NCBI GenBank assembly: GCA_020073165.1
Contig: JAIQFP010000013.1
Location: 62,001-126,000, forward strand
DNA from: Terriglobia bacterium
GTDB taxonomy: Bacteria; Acidobacteriota; Terriglobia; Terriglobales; Acidobacteriaceae
Reading direction: 5' to 3'
DNA: 64,000 nt
Part shown: positions 43,757-50,355 of the stretch, piece by piece
How positions within the stretch are numbered: the stretch's first letter is position 1
How the letters are laid out: each line of letters begins with the position of its first letter
Notes under the pieces: model-generated
The model's database searches: none
What the model was told of the DNA's origin: nothing
The model's input: only the letters and a program-made list of their open reading frames with translations
Made by a program: the position numbers and the translations under genes

Positions 43757-44658
43757 ACCGTCACCTCCATCCTCTGGTAGGCAGTTCCGCTGTTGCGGTG
43801 CACCATGGTGAATCTGTCCGTCAATCCCAGGAGGCTCTCGGCATGGCCCACGAAAAGGTAGCCCTGGGGATTCAGGCAGCGGGCAAACTTTTCGGTCAGC
43901 CGCTTCTGCTCGGCCTCGTCGAAATACATCATCACGTTGCGGCAGAAGATAATGTCGTTGCGCTGGGGCAGGTACTCCGTCTTCAGGTTGTGGAAGTCGA
44001 AGTGGACCAGCTCCTTGACTGCCTTCTTCACCGCGTACCGGTCGCCGATCTTGTCGAAGTAGCGAAGCCGGTAGCTGTAGTCCACCGACGCCATCTGCGC
44101 CTCGGTGTAAATCCCTTCCTGCCCTGCCCGCAGTACCGCGTAGCTGATGTCGCTGGCCAGAATCTCCACCTTCCAGGGAGGAGGAATCAGTGGCTTGGGG
44201 CTCGGCATCTCGCAGGGAAATGGGTTGCGCAGGTAGTAGTAAGCCAGCGCATCGGCGACCAGCATGGCGATGGTGTAGGGCTCCTGCCCGGTGGAGCAGC
44301 CCGCGCTCCAGATGCGCAAAGAGAAGTCCCGCCGCGCCTGCTTGTGGTGCAGGATTTCGTCGAGAATATATTTGTGGAACAGGTCCATCTGCGCCTTGTT
44401 GCGAAAGAAGCTGGTTTCGTTGACCGTCAGGTTTTCCAGCAACCTTGCCAACTCGTGTTTGCCTTCATTGCTGATCAGCAGGCGGTAGTAGCTATAGAAA
44501 GAATCCAACTGGCATTCCTTCAGTCGCCGCTGTAAACGGTCCTGCAAGAAGTGAGTGCGGCGCTCGTCGAAGTGCATGCCGCACTCCTGGTACACCAGGG
44601 TCTGCAGAAGCTTCAGCTCGGCTTCGGTGAACTGCGCCGGTATGCCTGATGTGCTCAT
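43753..44658 (-). CDS. cheR: CheR receptor methyltransferase
   Basis: 301 residues. An all-helical N-terminal domain (residues ~10-95: QFTEAELKLLQTLVYQECGMHFDERRTHFLQDRLQRRLKE) precedes the SAM-binding domain with motif FSLRIWSAGCSTGQEPYTIAML. Later motifs are KVEILASDISYAVLRAGQEGIY and DIIFCRNVMMYFDEAEQKRL (post-motif). It transfers methyl groups to receptor glutamates. The MCP two genes upstream has no C-terminal NWETF-like tether, so CheR would bind without a pentapeptide. The start overlaps nothing; the gap to cheW is 33 nt. The stop overlaps cheA. Confidence 0.96.
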   Translation of the reverse strand: MSTSGIPAQFTEAELKLLQTLVYQECGMHFDERRTHFLQDRLQRRLKECQLDSFYSYYRLLISNEGKHELARLLENLTVNETSFFRNKAQMDLFHKYILDEILHHKQARRDFSLRIWSAGCSTGQEPYTIAMLVADALAYYYLRNPFPCEMPSPKPLIPPPWKVEILASDISYAVLRAGQEGIYTEAQMASVDYSYRLRYFDKIGDRYAVKKAVKELVHFDFHNLKTEYLPQRNDIIFCRNVMMYFDEAEQKRLTEKFARCLNPQGYLFVGHAESLLGLTDRFTMVHRNSGTAYQRMEVTV

Positions 44659-44691
44659 GGGTTCGTTTCGTCCGTTGTCAGAATCCAGGCT

Positions 44692-45204
44692 TTACTTGCC
44701 GGCGGAGGCGCCGCGCGCCTCGGCCGCCGGCCCCCGCTGTCCTGCCCCCTCACCCGTTTCTTCCTTGCGCTTCAGCCCGCTGAATTCCAGCAGCCGGGCC
44801 GTATCCAACAACACGATCAGGCGCCCTTTGTACTTGCCCAATCCGGTGACGCAGTTCAGGCCGCCCTCCGCAAATGCCGTGGGCGACGCTTCAATGTCCG
44901 CGGCCGGAATCTTCAGCACCTCCGTGGCCGAGTCCACGATCAATCCGGAGAGCCGCCCCTTGTGTTCGACCACCAGAATGCGGTTGCGCTTGCCCGGCGT
45001 CACCTTCTTCTCGCCAAAGCGCTTGCGCAGGTCAATCACCGACACGATCTTGCCGCGCAGGTTGATCACGCCCTCCATGTACTCCGCCGCGTCTGGCACT
45101 GCCGTAATCTCCGGCACCCGCACGATCTCGTGCAGCGAGGTAATGGGCACGCCGTAGGTCTCACGGCCCACCTGGAAACCGACAATGTGCACGTCACGAT
45201 TCAT
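44692..45204 (-). CDS. cheW: CheW coupling protein
   Basis: 170 residues with the CheW SH3-like pair: VHIVGFQVGRETYGVPITSLHEIVRVPEITAVPDAAEYMEGVINLRGKIVSVIDLRKRFG followed by ILVVEHKGRLSGLIVDSATEVLKIPAADIE. The GVINLRGKIVSVIDLR motif is the family hallmark. A charged 25-residue tail rich in Glu/Arg/Ala follows the domain. It links the MCP (upstream, 14 nt away) to CheA. Single-domain CheW, no receiver fusion. Confidence 0.95.
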   Translation of the reverse strand: MNRDVHIVGFQVGRETYGVPITSLHEIVRVPEITAVPDAAEYMEGVINLRGKIVSVIDLRKRFGEKKVTPGKRNRILVVEHKGRLSGLIVDSATEVLKIPAADIEASPTAFAEGGLNCVTGLGKYKGRLIVLLDTARLLEFSGLKRKEETGEGAGQRGPAAEARGASAGK

Positions 45205-45218
45205 GGCAGAAGTTGTAT

Positions 45219-47213
45219 TCAGCCGCGGCTGCCCGCACTCGCCTGCCGGGCATTGCCTTTCGCCGGTAATTTCTCTTCCCGCCGTCCCGGCCGCTCCGCA
45301 TTGCCCTGCTCCAGCAGGAAGCGGTCCATCGAGTCCAACAGGTCGCGCGACATCTTCGACATCTGTTCCGCGGAAGCGGCCAGTTCGGTCGAGCCCGACG
45401 TAGTCTGCTGCACCAGTTCGCGCATCCGCTCCATGGCTTTGACCACCGCCTGCGCCCCGGACGCCTGCTCTTCCACCGCCGAGTTGATCTCGTGCGTGAT
45501 TTCGTTCAGCCGGGTGGTGGCGCGCGCGATCTGCGCCGAACCATGCGACTGCTCGTTGGTCGCCGCCCCAATTTCCTGGGCAAACTTGTACACTTCCGTG
45601 ACCACGTTGGAGATCTTGCGCAGCGCGGTGTTCAACTCCTGGCCCAGCCCCAGCCCCTCATTCACAATGCCGGTGCTGCGGTCCATGTTCTCCACCGCTT
45701 TGCGGGCTTCCTTCTGGATGCTCTGGATCAGCTCCGAGATTTCCTTGGTGGACTGCGCCGACTTTTCTGCCAGCTTGCGCACCTCATCCGCCACTACGGC
45801 AAAGCCCAGCCCATGCTCGCCGGCACGCGCCGCTTCGATGGCCGCATTCAGTGCCAGGAGGTTGGTTTGCTCCGCCAGATCGTCAATCACCTCGATGATC
45901 TTGCCGATGTCATCGGCTCTTTGACCCAGTACATCGATGATTTCGCCCGACGAGCGGATCGTGGTGTTGATCTTGTTCAAGCCGTCGGTCGCCTTTTCCA
46001 TGGTCCCGATGCCGTTGTGCACCTCTTCCCGCGAGCGGTTGGAGATGTCCAGCAGTACTTTGGCGGTATCCGCGACGCGCTGGATCGAGGCCACCATCTG
46101 ATCGATCGAGGCCGAGGTTTCGCTCACGCTCGAGGCCTGTACCTGCGTGCTCTTCACCATGTTCTGCACGTTCACGCTCATCTCGTGCATGGTGCTGGTT
46201 ACTTCATCGATGGCGGAAGAGGTTTGCAGGCTGATCTTGGCCGACTCGTCCGAGGCTCCCGCCACCTGGTTGGAAGCGCTCGCCACCTGCGACGACGCAT
46301 CCCGAACATTGCTCACCAGGCTGCGCAAGCCATCCACCATGCGCGCGAAGGCATTTCCCAGCGTATCGTTCTTCGAGCGTGGCTTCACCTCGACCGCCAG
46401 GTCTCCGCCCGCGATGGCCTCGGAAACTGCAGCCATCTCTTTCAGGTAGATGACCATGTCGCTGAAGGTGCGGGCCAGCTCGCCAATTTCGTCCTTCCGC
46501 TGGATGTCGATGTCGTGTTCCAGGTCACCACTCTTTCCGATCTGCTGCGCCACCTGGATCAGGCTGTTCAGTGCTTCGGTGATCGAGCCGGCTGTGGAGT
46601 ACGCGATGACCACTCCCAATCCCAAGGCCAGCATGGTGCTGAACAGTGCGATCACGATGGTGGCGGTCGCCGCGGTCTCGTCCGATTGCCGCCGCTCATC
46701 GAGCACCCGCCGGTTCTCCTGGTCCGCGAGATCCAGGTACTCGGTGGCGCTCTTTACCCATGAGGAGGCATCTTTCTGCAGATAGAAAATCTGCAGTTCT
46801 GCCACGGTGGCGTTGCCCGCATCCACCTCCCTCCGCTTCTCGGCTAGCGGCGTGGCAAATTCCCTGGCCCAACTCTGCTCGCTTTGCTGGACCTTTTGCA
46901 GCGCAGCCCGCTGCTGTTCGGAGTTCGCCAGCTTCTGCGTGCTCTGCAGCTTGTCGTTCAGGATGTGCAGGCCGTCGTTCATCCGGTCCACTTCCCGCGT
47001 GTCCCCACTGAGCAGGTAGTTACTCAGGTAAAGCCGGTTCTGCATCATCTGAAAGCGGACCGAATCCGTGGCCTCCGCCAGTTGCAACGTCTGCGAGGCC
47101 GCGGCCTTGGCCGAATGCTCGCGTTGCACGGCGAAGTAGTTCACTAGGAACAGCACCACGACCATCAAGAGGATGGCTCCGAAGTTCGCGTAGAGTTTCC
47201 TGCCGATCGTCAT
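45219..47213 (-). CDS. Methyl-accepting chemotaxis protein (4HB sensor, HAMP)
   Basis: 664 residues from the ATG at 47213 (GGAGG 7 nt upstream). TM1 at ~8-30 (FGAILLMVVVLFLVNYFAV), a helical periplasmic domain (~32-185, four-helix-bundle type), TM2 at ~188-212, and HAMP at ~213-265 (SITEALNSLIQVAQQIGKSGDLEHDIDIQRKDEIGELARTFSDMVIYL). The long cytoplasmic coiled coil has the signalling tip (IDDLAEQTNLLALNAAIEAARAGEHGLGFAVVADEVRKLAEKSAQSTKEI). The ligand is unknown; 4HB receptors often sense small organic acids or membrane state. First signalling gene of the che operon, 46 nt downstream of the TonB-like gene. Confidence 0.96.
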   Translation of the reverse strand: MTIGRKLYANFGAILLMVVVLFLVNYFAVQREHSAKAAASQTLQLAEATDSVRFQMMQNRLYLSNYLLSGDTREVDRMNDGLHILNDKLQSTQKLANSEQQRAALQKVQQSEQSWAREFATPLAEKRREVDAGNATVAELQIFYLQKDASSWVKSATEYLDLADQENRRVLDERRQSDETAATATIVIALFSTMLALGLGVVIAYSTAGSITEALNSLIQVAQQIGKSGDLEHDIDIQRKDEIGELARTFSDMVIYLKEMAAVSEAIAGGDLAVEVKPRSKNDTLGNAFARMVDGLRSLVSNVRDASSQVASASNQVAGASDESAKISLQTSSAIDEVTSTMHEMSVNVQNMVKSTQVQASSVSETSASIDQMVASIQRVADTAKVLLDISNRSREEVHNGIGTMEKATDGLNKINTTIRSSGEIIDVLGQRADDIGKIIEVIDDLAEQTNLLALNAAIEAARAGEHGLGFAVVADEVRKLAEKSAQSTKEISELIQSIQKEARKAVENMDRSTGIVNEGLGLGQELNTALRKISNVVTEVYKFAQEIGAATNEQSHGSAQIARATTRLNEITHEINSAVEEQASGAQAVVKAMERMRELVQQTTSGSTELAASAEQMSKMSRDLLDSMDRFLLEQGNAERPGRREEKLPAKGNARQASAGSRG

Positions 47214-47259
47214 TGCTGTTCCTCCGCTACACCACAATGGGTTGCCGCACTTGCCTGCC

Positions 47260-47628
47260 TCATTCCTGCGGCTGGAACTTGAACTCCACGATTCCTGTGT
47301 TCTCGTCCGGACCCGGCTCGAATCGCCATCTTTTCAGCGCATCCAGGGCTGCGTTCACCAGCAGCGGGTGGCCGCCCACTACCTTTGTGCTCTTAATGGT
47401 CCCGCCCGGTGTCACCACCACCAGCACTCTCACCGTGCCGGTGATGCTCATCCGCCGCGCCACGTCCGGATAGGTCGGGGCTACCTTGTTCTTCACCTTG
47501 CGCGTGAGTTGCTCCTCATGTTCCCCGGCCCGGACGGGCGTGGGACGAAGCACGACCACCCCCACGGCCATCCACCCCAGCACCGCCAACAAACTTGCAG
47601 TTACCCACCGCTTGCCCGGTGAAAACAC
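47260..47628 (-). CDS. Small secreted TonB C-terminal domain protein
   Basis: 122 residues with GTG start after GGAGGAG. A signal peptide or anchor (residues ~9-35) is followed by a TonB C-terminal-like domain: VAPTYPDVARRMSITGTVRVLVVVTPGGTIKSTKVVGGHPLLVNAALDALKRWRFEPGP, a clear match to the TonB_C fold (P-x-YP…G.V.v.…G.v…v..GhP.Ln.aAl.Av..W.F). It lacks the Pro-rich spacer that spans the periplasm, so it is not a full TonB. It leads the chemosensory operon and may couple an envelope signal to it. The mobile element is inserted 228 nt upstream of its start, in the shared divergent control region. Confidence 0.85.
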   Translation of the reverse strand: MFSPGKRWVTASLLAVLGWMAVGVVVLRPTPVRAGEHEEQLTRKVKNKVAPTYPDVARRMSITGTVRVLVVVTPGGTIKSTKVVGGHPLLVNAALDALKRWRFEPGPDENTGIVEFKFQPQE

Positions 47629-47847
47629 AAACTCCTCCTCACAAAGGTGCTGCCCTTCTGCGAATGCAATGCCGTTGCCAGCTTGCGGGAGCTGCCCCTA
47701 TACCGTCCGGTATGCTATACATGCTTTCTTTGCAACAGCTTGCGCCTCGCGGACGGGGACCCTCCCCGTCCTCCGCCGGATGAGAACCGTCTCAGATAGC
47801 CGCCCGGCTCTCACTTTGAGACACAACGAAAGCCGTCCTTGGGAGTC

Positions 47848-47855
47848 CATAATTC
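47848..47855. repeat. Target site duplication, left copy (CATAATTC)
   Basis: The 8-bp CATAATTC directly outside the left inverted repeat is identical to 50369-50376 directly outside the right inverted repeat. An 8-bp duplication is the length known for IS1595-family transposition. Confidence 0.95.
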
Positions 47856-47879
47856 CAAGATTATTCACTTCACACAAAT
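47856..47879. repeat. Left terminal inverted repeat
   Basis: Begins CAAGATTATTCACTT and ends ACACAAAT. It differs from the right repeat only at position 16 (C here, G there), which falls inside the -35 box it encodes (TTCACA here). Confidence 0.93.
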
Positions 47880-47897
47880 GACACCTAGAGATAGAAT
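47869..47897 (+). promoter_or_regulatory. Promoter of the passenger membrane protein, -35 inside the inverted repeat
   Basis: TTCACA (47869-47874), a 17-nt spacer, TAGAAT (47892-47897). The expected start point is near 47904, followed by GGGGGT 8-9 nt before the ATG at 47928. Confidence 0.65.
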
Positions 47898-47927
47898 TAG
47901 CCCCTCCGCTGTGTGGGGGTGTGCACG

Positions 47928-48716
47928 ATGGGTAAGAGAGAAGCGGAACTGCCGCACTCATTTGTGTCGTTCTACCTGTCACTTGTCAGGTGGGTATTTA
48001 CGGAGGCATATGACGTGATAGACAGTCTCATCACGTTCATTGCAGTTGTTCTCTTCTTCGTTGCCCTTTTTAGTAAAGAATTGGCGAACCAATGGGAGAC
48101 GCGCTGGCAAGGGATGTCGCGCTGGTATTCGCTAGTTCCATTGGCGGTACTGCTGTCATATCGAACGATGAAAGCCAATTATGCTCACTTTGAGAGTGTG
48201 GTCAGTAAGGTGGATGGGCTAACGGCAGACCTACAGGCAGAACGTGACCGTTTCCAGCAGCCAGATGTTTCATTATCGTGGAACTGGCCTATCAATGAGA
48301 GGCAACACCAGCGCTTCTTGGGAGGAACAGAAAAACAGATTTTGGTTCACAATCGCAGTAAGGAATACGTTTACAACGTTCAACTTCATCCTATAGAACT
48401 CGGCCAAGGTTTGACGTTTGATGTGATCAATGAAATTGCTCCCGATGCACAACTTCCCGCAGTTGGCCGCTGGGATGACAGTTCCAGCCTGAGCAAGAAC
48501 TACGTCTATTTTTTTGCGCGTACAGAGGAAGAAGGGACGGGGAAAGGCTGGTATCAGCCAAAACCTCACAACCGAGGATTGAGCGATTCCTGGTTCAAGA
48601 TCCCAATGGTTTTAACGTATCAATCTCACGGCATTACATGGGAAGCCAGATTCGAGTTTGTGTACGACGTTGGCGAGGAAAGTTGCTTTACTAGAACCTC
48701 AGAAAGAAGGGTTTAA
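47928..48716 (+). CDS. Transposon passenger: two-helix membrane protein of unknown family
   Basis: 262 residues from the ATG at 47928 (GGGGGT upstream); an in-frame GTG at 47913 lies before the ribosome site. I do not recognise the family. Residues ~33-50 (SLITFIAVVLFFVALF) and ~66-78 (WYSLVPLAVLLSY) are membrane helices. A predicted coiled coil follows (~85-112, HFESVVSKVDGLTADLQAERDRFQ). The last 150 residues form a soluble beta-rich domain rich in Trp and Tyr (SLSWNWPINERQHQRFLGG…YFFARTEEEGTGKGWYQP…TWEARFEFVYDVG). Codon use is AT-leaning, with two AUA codons (Ile31, Ile156) among ten Ile. It lies just inside the left inverted repeat with its own promoter and is the first passenger of the element. 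It could provide immunity, regulation or a host benefit; nothing in the sequence decides this. Confidence 0.8.
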   Translation: MGKREAELPHSFVSFYLSLVRWVFTEAYDVIDSLITFIAVVLFFVALFSKELANQWETRWQGMSRWYSLVPLAVLLSYRTMKANYAHFESVVSKVDGLTADLQAERDRFQQPDVSLSWNWPINERQHQRFLGGTEKQILVHNRSKEYVYNVQLHPIELGQGLTFDVINEIAPDAQLPAVGRWDDSSSLSKNYVYFFARTEEEGTGKGWYQPKPHNRGLSDSWFKIPMVLTYQSHGITWEARFEFVYDVGEESCFTRTSERRV

Positions 48717-48771
48717 GCAACGGCCTTTGTCGGTTCCTTAGTATTAGAGGTTGTTGGACTCCGCATTATAA

Positions 48772-48859
48772 TGGCGGAGGCTGCGGGGATCGGACCCGAT
48801 TCCCCGTAGGGAATGTCCGGCTTATAAGGCCGGTCCTAGCCACCAGCTAGACAGCCTCC
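48772..48859 (-). tRNA. Non-canonical class II tRNA-like gene, anticodon UAU, 8/4 acceptor-T arrangement
   Basis: Read on the minus strand, the 88 nt fold as follows. The acceptor GGAGGCTG/CAGCCTCC has 8 bp (48859-48852 with 48783-48776). A 4-bp D stem CTAG/CTAG encloses a 7-nt loop with GG. The anticodon stem CCGGC/GCCGG has 5 bp with loop CTTATAA, so U33 and anticodon UAU (48826-48824) reading AUA. The variable arm is long (ATTCCC/GGGAAT, 6 bp, loop TACG). The T stem CGGG/CCCG has 4 bp with loop TCCGATC, then G73 and an encoded CCA. An 8+4 branch with long variable arm and G73 is the plan of Sec/Ser-type and 'allo-' tRNAs, not of tRNA-Ile (7+5, short variable loop, A73). By family knowledge SerRS is the likely charging enzyme; this is inference. 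Odd points are C55 in place of the near-universal U55 and a competing hairpin across the variable and T arms, so decay cannot be excluded. Confidence 0.68.
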
Positions 48860-48879
48860 GCGTTGTTTCGGTGGAGGGG

Positions 48880-48942
48880 GTCACCACGGCCTCAAGCCTC
48901 GCCGCTTGGGGCCTTCGTGTTGTCGCCCAACTCCACGGTGAC
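48880..48942. ncRNA. Structured non-coding segment with 10-bp hairpin
   Basis: GGCCTCAAGC (48888-48897) and GCTTGGGGCC (48904-48913) pair over 10 bp with one G-U. An outer stem GTCACC (48880-48885)/GGTGAC (48937-48942) encloses it. It lies just upstream of the tRNA-like gene in that gene's direction and could be part of its precursor, or a terminator against read-through. Orientation is undecided. Confidence 0.35.
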
Positions 48943-49060
48943 GGCGACGATGGAATCGAGCTAATTCTCTTCTGCCCATAGAGTTCTCCAAGGATCGAAG
49001 CCAAGGCACACTTCTCCCCGTGATTTTCTTCACTTTTAAGTTGACGGAGTTGGGGAACTT

Positions 49061-49123
49061 AAACTAGGATGGGCTTGTTCAAGAGCACCCATCCAGCGAC
49101 CCCGGCAAGGGTCGCTTTAGTTT
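49061..49123 (+). ncRNA. Candidate three-way junction RNA ending in a terminator-like hairpin
   Basis: Three perfect stems fit together: P1 AAACTA (49061-49066)/TAGTTT (49118-49123), P2 GGATGGG (49067-49073)/CCCATCC (49088-49094) and P3 GCGACCC (49096-49102)/GGGTCGC (49109-49115). Only 0-2 nt join the stems, so the junction is compact. P3 followed by TTTAGTTTT also looks like an intrinsic terminator on the plus strand. No known riboswitch class was recognised from its loops (CTTGTTCAAGAGCA and CGGCAA). It may be a small RNA, a cis-regulator of the following genes, or simply a terminator plus an accidental partner stem. Confidence 0.45.
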
Positions 49124-49269
49124 TGGTGCCACAATTCCGGGTACGCGTGGTGGGTAGTGGGTAAGGACTTCTACGCTACAACTGGTGTGGACTACGCTCA
49201 GCATCCTACATCAAAGTATCTCGGAAATGAAAGCAAAAACACGCAGATTAGTGGTGCTACACTGAGCAC

Positions 49270-49398
49270 ATGAAAGCGGACAAAGCACAGTTCGATGAAG
49301 TTCTACGCCGGATGCTCCAAAAGCCTCCGCAGAAGACCGCTGATATGCACCGCCGGAAGAAAGCCCAGGCCGCGAAGCCTAAGCATTCTCAGAAGTGA
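49270..49398 (+). CDS. Small basic protein, transposon passenger (42 aa)
   Basis: A 43-codon frame, MKADKAQFDEVLRRMLQK… ending …AKPKHSQK. It has an amphipathic N-terminal helix (residues ~3-18) and a Lys/Arg/Gln-rich tail, so it could bind nucleic acid or the transposase. Small proteins of similar design (MK.DK..FD..L..LL…) seem common in Acidobacteria, though I cannot name a family. It has no ribosome site, but TACACT ends 6 nt before the ATG, compatible with a leaderless message as proposed for the transposase. Its last 20 bases overlap the 3' end of the transposase gene on the other strand. Confidence 0.5.
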   Translation: MKADKAQFDEVLRRMLQKPPQKTADMHRRKKAQAAKPKHSQK

Positions 49399-50320
49399 GC
49401 GCATCGAACGTTAGTGGTGGGAATCCTGCCAAACGCCGCACAGTCTCTATGAATGCGTGCGGATCGTTCCGGCGATTAAACCTGTAGGAAAATTCATTCA
49501 GATACTTTTGCAGGTGCTTTATCGAGAGGCGGTGAAAGCTGCCTATGACGCCGCGTTTCAGCAGAGAGAATGCGGATTCAATCGTGTTCGTGTGGATCAT
49601 GCCGTCCACGTAGCTCCCTATGCTGTGATTGATGATTCGGTGCTTTGCCGCATGTCCTGTGCGCCGTAACGCGCCCTTGGCTTCGCTGGAATCATCGGTC
49701 ATCACAAACTCGACATCCGGCCTCAAGTTTGATTCGATAATTTGGCGCAAGGTCTTGGACTTCGTGTCCTTGGCCTGGATAAAGCGCAGTGGACCTTTGC
49801 GCTCACGAATGCCGATCACGATGTGCTTGTTCTTGAGCGCAGCCGCGTGGCCTTTGCCCTTCTGGTATCCGCCGATGTAGGTCTCATCAATTTCCACGAT
49901 CCCGCCAAGCTGAGGCAGCGAGCCTTCCCGCATGGCCTCACGGATGCGGTGATTCAAGTACCACGCCGTCTTGTATCCGCCGATTGCCAGATCGCGCTGT
50001 AGCTGTTTTGCGCTGAGTCCCTTCTTCGCATTCAGCATGAGAGCAACCGCGTGGAACCACACTATCAGGGGAAGGTGCGTGTCATGGAACAGCGTGCCAG
50101 AGGTCGGGGAGAATTGATTGCGGCAGGTCTTTTCCGAGCATAAATAGAACCACCAGCGTTTATTCCTGCCTTTTTTCTTCGCGCCGCGCTCCACGCGCTT
50201 CGGGTCTTTGGCTCCGCACTGTGGGCAACGGATTACGCCATCGGGCCAGCGCATCTGTTCGATGTAAGCCAAGCACTGTGCGTCAGTTGCGAACTTTGAG
50301 GAAACCTCTCGGATGTCCAT
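49379..50320 (-). CDS. IS1595 family (ISXO2-like) DDE transposase
   Basis: 313 residues from the ATG at 50320. Upstream in-frame codons would lie inside the inverted repeat and before the -10 box. An N-terminal zinc ribbon (CLAYIEQMRWPDGVIRCPQCGAKDPKRV…WWFYLCSEKTCRNQFSPTSGTLFHDTHLPL) precedes an HTH segment and the ISXO2 catalytic core: EIDETYIGGYQKGKGH (first Asp), FVMTDDSSEAKG (second Asp), and HTNTIESAFSLLKRGVIGSFHRLSIKHLQKYLNEFSYRFNRR (Asn/Glu region that closes the active site). The frame is intact, so the element may be active. Five of 23 Ile codons are AUA, in PL-I-VWF, HS-I-GSY, GV-I-GSF, LS-I-KHL and AF-I-ETV. Expression is driven from the right inverted repeat. Confidence 0.95.
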   Translation of the reverse strand: MDIREVSSKFATDAQCLAYIEQMRWPDGVIRCPQCGAKDPKRVERGAKKKGRNKRWWFYLCSEKTCRNQFSPTSGTLFHDTHLPLIVWFHAVALMLNAKKGLSAKQLQRDLAIGGYKTAWYLNHRIREAMREGSLPQLGGIVEIDETYIGGYQKGKGHAAALKNKHIVIGIRERKGPLRFIQAKDTKSKTLRQIIESNLRPDVEFVMTDDSSEAKGALRRTGHAAKHRIINHSIGSYVDGMIHTNTIESAFSLLKRGVIGSFHRLSIKHLQKYLNEFSYRFNRRNDPHAFIETVRRLAGFPPLTFDALTSENA

Positions 50321-50326
50321 GCTTGA

Positions 50327-50355
50327 ATTATGGCCTATTTTCCTATTTGTGTCAA
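50327..50355 (-). promoter_or_regulatory. Transposase promoter with -35 inside the inverted repeat; leaderless
   Basis: On the minus strand TTGACA (50355-50350), a 17-nt spacer and CATAAT (50332-50327). The ATG begins 6 nt further on, at 50320, so transcription would start at the initiation codon. The -35 hexamer is a perfect consensus. Confidence 0.8.

Larger units (their letters stand above)
48717..49269. other. Non-coding interior of the transposon
   Basis: 553 nt without a protein gene. It holds the tRNA-like gene (48772-48859, minus), a strong hairpin nested in a second stem (48880-48942) and a three-way junction RNA fold (49061-49123). Between 49125 and 49269 I see only A+T-rich sequence with a TACACT -10-like box (49258-49263) 6 nt before the small gene at 49270. 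Confidence 0.7.

Noticed and set aside
48772-48859. tRNA read on the plus strand
   Set aside because: The plus strand lacks CCA at its end, and the loop in the T position (CCACCAG) is not a T loop. The minus strand has CCA, U33 and a near-normal T loop.
48772-48859. Ordinary tRNA-Ile(UAU)
   Set aside because: The long variable arm, 8-bp acceptor stem and G73 do not fit tRNA-Ile, although aminoacylation has not been tested.
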